From JAGXFP01 sp039714535 (GTDB taxonomy: Bacteria > Desulfobacterota > Desulfobulbia > Desulfobulbales > JAGXFP01), in NCBI GenBank assembly GCA_039714535.1, contig JBDLJC010000059.1:1-20514 (forward strand): 20,514 nt of DNA. The letters are read 5' to 3'. The notes beneath the pieces were generated by a model. That model was not told where the DNA came from. It did not search any database and saw only the letters and a program-made list of their open reading frames with translations. The first letter of the stretch is position 1, and the number at the start of each line of letters is the position of its first letter. The position numbers were made by a program, and so were the translations under genes. Of this stretch, positions 16,689 through 20,514 are shown piece after piece.

Positions 16689-17430
16689 CGGCTGGCATTT
16701 ACCGACGCTAGGTTTGGATGGGAAGATGTTTTCTCCGCGTCAGTCGTTAAGCCGGCCCCCGGCATCTTTCGCTTACAACCATCTTGAGCTTAATTCAAGC
16801 TTGTGTTTGTAACTCCGGATTATAACCCTCGGCATAGTTTAGAAGGTTACGCCTCTCCTTATCTGTGGTGGGGCGATCCAACCCCTCTGTGGGTGTTGTT
16901 TTGGGTTGGGAGCTAATACCTCGTCATTTCTTAAATAAAGGGGAAAAGACAATTTGGAAGCTTGCTTGAATTGCACCCACCGCAGAGAACCATCTTAAGG
17001 GGTGTTTAGGTCACGCATTGCATGGTGTGTTTGTCTAAATTGAGTTGTGTCGGCAGCTCCTTCGGTCCCAGGTATGCAGAACTGTGGCGCTGGATTTTTG
17101 TCAGCCAATTGCAGACCAAGGTCGTTTCTGGGCTCTCCCTGTTTCCGTCTGCAGAAAATCTGCTTTGCATGCTCTGGGGTTCATGCCCGGCAGGTCAATA
17201 GGTCGCTTGCGATAGAGCGGCTTCATTTTGTCTGCCTCGATGGCTTCAAGGCGGCACCAGCGGGGAGCTCGGAGCTCAATTGCCAGGTCTGCATGCCCTT
17301 GTTAGCGCTTAGCCTCTTTCTTATTCTTTAACGATGTTTACGGGCCGACCTTAGTTGATTCAAGGCCTAAGTCCAGGGTTTTTCCTGCAGGCATAAGGCG
17401 CAAATAACTTCAATAAATCATAATGTAAGA
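16689..17430. other. Long intergenic region with no supportable gene
   Basis: About 740 bases. A 94-codon plus-strand frame (17047-17331, GTG start) is cysteine-rich, lacks a ribosome binding site and resembles nothing known. The opposite strand also has an open stretch of about 64 codons over the same bases, so the region may be the remnant of a former element. Hairpins visible: GCCGG-CCC-CCGGC (16751-16763), a possible weak terminator for the lipoprotein gene, and CCAACCC (16878-16884) with GGGTTGG (16903-16909). No tRNA, rRNA or riboswitch was recognised. Confidence 0.5.
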
Positions 17431-17460
17431 TTGACCCTGGGGTATGATATGTCGTATAAT
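17431..17460 (+). promoter_or_regulatory. Near-consensus sigma70 promoter of the repeat-protein gene
   Basis: TTGACC (17431-17436) and a perfect TATAAT (17455-17460) are separated by 18 bases, 11 of 12 consensus positions. It is the best promoter match I found in the window and points at the large repeat-protein gene. Transcription would start near 17467, about 200 bases before the ATG. Confidence 0.65.
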
Positions 17461-17466
17461 GAGGAG

Positions 17467-17664
17467 TGGCTGTTGTGGTCTGCGGGTAGATATTGGTTAG
17501 TTGTGTAAGTATGAAATTGGAATTTTAATTTAGTATTTTGCTTGGCATGAGTGACGTTTAACCATTGTCGTTGGCATACTATTGGATTCTGTAAGCCAAC
17601 TTAACATAAATGCTTTGAAACGAGTCGATTTGTAAAAGATACCTGATTTTTTTTGGGGGGGAAG
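17467..17664 (+). promoter_or_regulatory. Long untranslated leader ending in a T8G7 tract
   Basis: If transcription starts near 17467, the transcript has an AT-rich leader of about 198 bases. Its end is eight T (17647-17654) followed by seven G (17655-17661), then AAG and the ATG. The G-run itself serves as the ribosome binding site, so a change in tract length would alter its strength and spacing. No known riboswitch fold was recognised. Confidence 0.4.
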
Positions 17665-20514
17665 ATGAAGAATATTATCCTGTTTATAGCTATAGCTATA
17701 GCTATTGCTATGACCATGAGCCTGGGTTTGGCTACGTCAGCCCTGGCTGATTCCTGGGTGTCAGACACTTCTGATACGAATGACACCAGCTGCATCGATT
17801 GGTACGATACCGAACATGATGTTTTGGTCGTCGGCGACTACGTAAAAATCAGTAATGTTTATTATCATGTCTACTCTGCCGCTGGAAATTCACCTTGGCA
17901 AGGTGGCAACACCGGCCTTAATTCTGTCTGTCTCCAGCAGGTCAACCAAACCGATGGGACGTTACAGTGGGTTGACCCGTGGGTGCCCGCAAAGGCCGAC
18001 ATGGGCAATCAGGTTACCATCGAGTGGTGGCCTCACACGGTCAAGAAAGATTCAAGCCCCTCTTATATGCATCGTGTTGATTGGCCGTTTTATACCCACG
18101 GAGCGGCTAATCCCGGTGAATATTTTAAGATTGCTGGGGTTTATTATGCAGTAAACGCATCTGGCCTTACAGACGTTGGAGGGGTGAGCTACCATTACGC
18201 TGATCTCCAGCAGGTCAACCAGGACACTGGTGAACGGATGTGGAGTGGTGAGACCCCAGTATGGGCTGATGATATGTCCTCAACCGTTGGTCTGCCTATT
18301 ATCCATTATCTAACTTGGCCGAGTCTGCCGGCATGGCCAGTCTTTAGTATTTGGGGGACTCCAGGGGCAGAGGATTGGCTTGACTGGTCAACCGATGATC
18401 ATGCTGGGCCTGTCAATGAAGGTGAATTTCTTGAGATTGAAGGGGTCTTTTATTCTGCATTTGAAACTATAGTCGGATCCTGGTCTGGAGTAGATTTCGT
18501 TAGCACCCAGCTTCGGAACATTGACCAGTATACTGGCGAACTTCTCCCGGACGTTTGGAGCCCGATATTTGGGGAATTCGTCCCGGACCTGGGGCTTACG
18601 GCTGGAATGGTGGGCAAAGCTATTGTCCACTACGCAACCTGGGAGGAAACGGAAAATACGTGGAAAGTCAACAGTATTTCGTCAGCTGATCCGTCCGCGA
18701 TAGATTGGCTGGCCTCTGTGCATGCCGTTGTCCCCGTAAATTATTATCTTGAAATCGGTAATACCACTTACTCTGTCTTTGCCGCTGCAGATGGATCATG
18801 GAACGGCACTGGGGCCTTTTATAAGCTAGCCTCTCTCCAGCAGGTCGATCAGAAAAATGGTGCACGGCTCATGCGACCGCCACCAAACGAAACTGACGAA
18901 TTAATGGCAGATATGAGGCCCGAATTGGGTTCGATTATTTCCAGCCATGCTGACTGGTCCACCACTGATGCGGATCATGACGGTGTTGAGTATGCCAGTG
19001 ATATCTGCTGGGGTGATGATGCCACCGGAGATACGGATTCCGATGGTGACTGTGATGATGAGGATCTTGACGACGATAATGATGGAGTTCTTGACGTCAA
19101 CGACGACTGCGCCACAGGCGACCTCGGCTGGATCTCTGACGCAGGCACCGATTATGACGGTGACGGCTGCCAGGATTCCTCTACCGAAGATACCGACGAC
19201 GATAACGACGGTTTTGATGATGGTGTCGATCTTGACGCCAAGAACGAGACGGTCTGTGCCGATGCCGACCTTGATACCTGCGACGACTGCACTAACGGCG
19301 CCGACTTGTTCGATCCGGCCGCCAATAATGATGTTGCCAACGATGGGGCTGATCTTGACTCTGACGGGATTTGTGATGCCGGTGATCTCGACGATGATAA
19401 CGATGGTGTTCTCGATGTAGATGATGACTGCGCTTTAGGCGATCTTGGCTGGCTCTCAGGGGCTGGCACTGATTATGACGGTGACGGTTGCCAGGATTCT
19501 TCTACCGAAGATACCGACGACGATAACGACGGCTTTACCGATGGCGTCGATCTTGACGCCAAGAACGAGACGGTCTGTGCCGATGCCGATCTTGATACCT
19601 GTGACGACTGCACTAACGGCGCCGATTCATTTGATCCGGCCGCCAACAGTGATGTGGCCAACGACGGGGCTGATTTTGATTCCGACGGGACCTGTGATGC
19701 CGGTGACCTCGATGATGACAACGATGGTGTTCTCGATGTAGACGATGACTGCGCCACCGGCGACCTTGGCTGGCTCTCAGGGGCGGGCACCGATTATGAT
19801 GGTGACGGCTGCCAGGACTCTTTAGAAGATCTTGATGACGATAACGACAGTGTCGTCGATACCAGCGACGATTGCGCGAAAGGTGATCTGGACTGGATCT
19901 CCGATCAGGCCACCACCGATCACGATACCGACGGTTGCCAGGACTCTTTAGAAGATACCGATGATGATAACGACAGTATAGCTGATCTTGCCCCGGATCT
20001 ATGCCCCAAGGGTGATCTGGGCTGGACCTCTGATCCTCTGACCAACGACCATGATTCTGATGGTTGCCAGGATGCCACCGAAGATTTTGATGCAGATAAT
20101 GACGGTGTTCTTGATGTCAATGATGATTGTGCCACGGGAGACCTTGGCTGGACCTCTAACGGCACCACCGATTACGATACCGACGGCTGCCAGGATGCGA
20201 CTGTTGAGGATCTTGACGATGATAACGACGGGGTCGTAGATACCGGCGATGACTGTGCTAAAGGAGACCTTGGCTGGACCTCTAACGGAACCACCGACTA
20301 TGATACCGACGGCTGCCAGGATGCAACCGTTGAGGATCTTGACGATGATAACGACGGGGTCGTGGATACCGGCGATGACTGTGCTAAAGGAGACCTCGGC
20401 TGGACCTCTAACGGAACCACCGATTACGATACCGACGGCTGCCAGGATGCGACTGTTGAGGATCTTGACGATGATAACGACGGGGTCGTGGATACCGGCG
20501 ATGACTGCGCTAAA
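17665..20514 (+). CDS. Large secreted protein: four N-terminal repeat modules plus thrombospondin-type-3-like Ca2+-binding array (3' end outside window)
   Basis: Open for 950 codons with no stop, so the 3' end lies beyond the window. A signal peptide (MKNIILFIAIAIAIAMTMSL, cleavage after ALA at 28) sends it through Sec. Residues 45-430 contain four degenerate modules of 83-110 residues; each begins with DW, continues with a [EY]-[YF]-x-[KE]-I-x4-Y core and ends near L-[QR]-x-[VI]-[ND]-Q. I do not recognise this module. From about residue 435 it is an Asp-rich array of thrombospondin-type-3-like units (DLDDDNDGVVDTGDDCAKGD, then GWTS and TDYDTDGCQD), with two cysteines in most units. Asp spacing D-x-D-x-D-G predicts many Ca2+ sites and a stiff rod. 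It is probably a surface adhesin or matrix protein; how it is anchored, and whether it depends on the polysaccharide, cannot be seen. Confidence 0.88.
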   Translation, partial: MKNIILFIAIAIAIAMTMSLGLATSALADSWVSDTSDTNDTSCIDWYDTEHDVLVVGDYVKISNVYYHVYSAAGNSPWQGGNTGLNSVCLQQVNQTDGTLQWVDPWVPAKADMGNQVTIEWWPHTVKKDSSPSYMHRVDWPFYTHGAANPGEYFKIAGVYYAVNASGLTDVGGVSYHYADLQQVNQDTGERMWSGETPVWADDMSSTVGLPIIHYLTWPSLPAWPVFSIWGTPGAEDWLDWSTDDHAGPVNEGEFLEIEGVFYSAFETIVGSWSGVDFVSTQLRNIDQYTGELLPDVWSPIFGEFVPDLGLTAGMVGKAIVHYATWEETENTWKVNSISSADPSAIDWLASVHAVVPVNYYLEIGNTTYSVFAAADGSWNGTGAFYKLASLQQVDQKNGARLMRPPPNETDELMADMRPELGSIISSHADWSTTDADHDGVEYASDICWGDDATGDTDSDGDCDDEDLDDDNDGVLDVNDDCATGDLGWISDAGTDYDGDGCQDSSTEDTDDDNDGFDDGVDLDAKNETVCADADLDTCDDCTNGADLFDPAANNDVANDGADLDSDGICDAGDLDDDNDGVLDVDDDCALGDLGWLSGAGTDYDGDGCQDSSTEDTDDDNDGFTDGVDLDAKNETVCADADLDTCDDCTNGADSFDPAANSDVANDGADFDSDGTCDAGDLDDDNDGVLDVDDDCATGDLGWLSGAGTDYDGDGCQDSLEDLDDDNDSVVDTSDDCAKGDLDWISDQATTDHDTDGCQDSLEDTDDDNDSIADLAPDLCPKGDLGWTSDPLTNDHDSDGCQDATEDFDADNDGVLDVNDDCATGDLGWTSNGTTDYDTDGCQDATVEDLDDDNDGVVDTGDDCAKGDLGWTSNGTTDYDTDGCQDATVEDLDDDNDGVVDTGDDCAKGDLGWTSNGTTDYDTDGCQDATVEDLDDDNDGVVDTGDDCAK
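17686..17709 (+). repeat. Hexanucleotide repeat in the signal peptide
   Basis: Three perfect ATAGCT units (17686-17703) and one imperfect ATTGCT (17704-17709) encode Ile-Ala four times in the hydrophobic core of the signal peptide. Gain or loss of a unit keeps the frame but changes the core by two residues. The sequence is also self-complementary (AGCTATAGCT). Confidence 0.6.
17797..18951 (+). repeat. Four degenerate protein-level modules
   Basis: Modules begin at D45 W46 (17797), D139 W140 (18079), D237 W238 (18373) and D347 W348 (18703); a fifth DW at residue 430 (18952) marks the junction with the Asp-rich array. Each has a Tyr-rich core (DYVKISNVYYHVYS, EYFKIAGVYYAVNA, EFLEIEGVFYSAFE, YYLEIGNTTYSVFA) and a LQQVNQ-like motif about 30 residues later. 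The DNA is not visibly repetitive, so the duplication is old. Confidence 0.75.
19069..19710 (+). repeat. Two tandem 321-bp repeats
   Basis: Copies 19069-19389 and 19390-19710 encode near-identical 107-residue blocks: DDDNDGVLDV, GTDYDGDGCQDSSTED, GVDLDAKNETVCADADLDTC, then DPAANNDVANDGAD-type ends. A third copy begins at 19711 but after about 38 residues switches to the shorter ~126-bp unit. High similarity at DNA level indicates recent duplication. Confidence 0.85.
19711..20514 (+). repeat. Tandem array of ~126-bp repeats continuing past the window
   Basis: Units start at 19711 (123 bp), 19834 (126), 19960 (129), 20089 (126), 20215 (126), 20341 (126) and 20467 (partial). The first are diverged; those from 20215 on are almost identical at DNA level. 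The end of the array is not in the window. Confidence 0.9.

Noticed and set aside
17047..17331. 94-codon plus-strand frame with a GTG start
   Set aside because: No ribosome binding site, no recognisable family, unusual cysteine-rich composition, and an open frame on the other strand.
17461..17500. Tiny frame after GAGGAG downstream of the repeat-protein promoter (TTG start at 17473)
   Set aside because: The predicted transcription start lies at or after the GAGGAG, so the site would not be in the mRNA.
19152..19790. Two Ser/Pro-rich minus-strand frames of 105 codons, nearly identical to each other
   Set aside because: They are the antisense of the Asp-rich 321-bp repeats; the plus strand carries a signal peptide, promoter and calcium-binding motifs.
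19021..20514. CRISPR array as the explanation for the regular repeats
   Set aside because: The repeats are in frame, 126 or 321 bp long, protein-coding throughout and have no unique spacers.

Overview
The window looks like a chromosomal segment from a Gram-negative bacterium. It encodes outer-membrane export proteins, a lipoprotein with an OmpA-like domain and Sec signal peptides. The mix of a PilZ protein, a Wzx/Wzy-type polysaccharide locus and a large Asp-rich repeat protein would fit a deltaproteobacterium (Desulfobacterota), but that placement is an inference from gene content; no rRNA or marker gene is present.

Layout. Positions 1-666 hold no confident gene, only a possible 5' end of a minus-strand gene at the edge and two hairpins. 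A plus-strand group follows: a secreted MORN-repeat protein (667-1782), an ABC-F ATPase of the Uup type (1844-3757) and a TerB-like protein (3782-4246). Facing it is a minus-strand PilZ protein with a zinc-ribbon-like N-terminus (4357-4848). The next block, 5216-13657, is a minus-strand polysaccharide polymerisation and export operon. In transcription order it encodes a small secreted protein of unknown function, an outer-membrane beta-barrel, a short OPX/Wza-type export protein with two SLBB domains, a Wzc-type chain-length regulator/tyrosine autokinase, a PHP-type tyrosine phosphatase (CpsB/YwqE type), and a Wzy/WaaL-type polymerase or ligase fused to TPR repeats. Diverging from it is the initiating polyprenyl-phosphate sugar transferase (13999-15423), then an OmpA-domain lipoprotein (15582-16688).

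How the parts fit. The transferase would load the first sugar on undecaprenyl phosphate. The Wzy-like protein would polymerise or ligate repeat units. The autokinase and phosphatase would cycle to control chain length and export. The short OPX and the beta-barrel would together form the outer-membrane exit. The PilZ protein is a plausible c-di-GMP input. No flippase and no other glycosyltransferases are in the window, so the pathway must be completed elsewhere.

The most notable element is the last gene, 17665 to the window end (950 codons visible, no stop). It encodes a secreted protein with four degenerate ~100-residue N-terminal modules that I do not recognise, followed by a more than 500-residue Asp-rich thrombospondin-type-3-like Ca2+-binding array. 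That array is built from 321-bp and ~126-bp tandem DNA repeats. The gene has a near-consensus sigma70 promoter, a ~200-nt leader, a T8G7 tract at its ribosome binding site and a hexanucleotide repeat in its signal peptide, all features that could make a surface adhesin variable.
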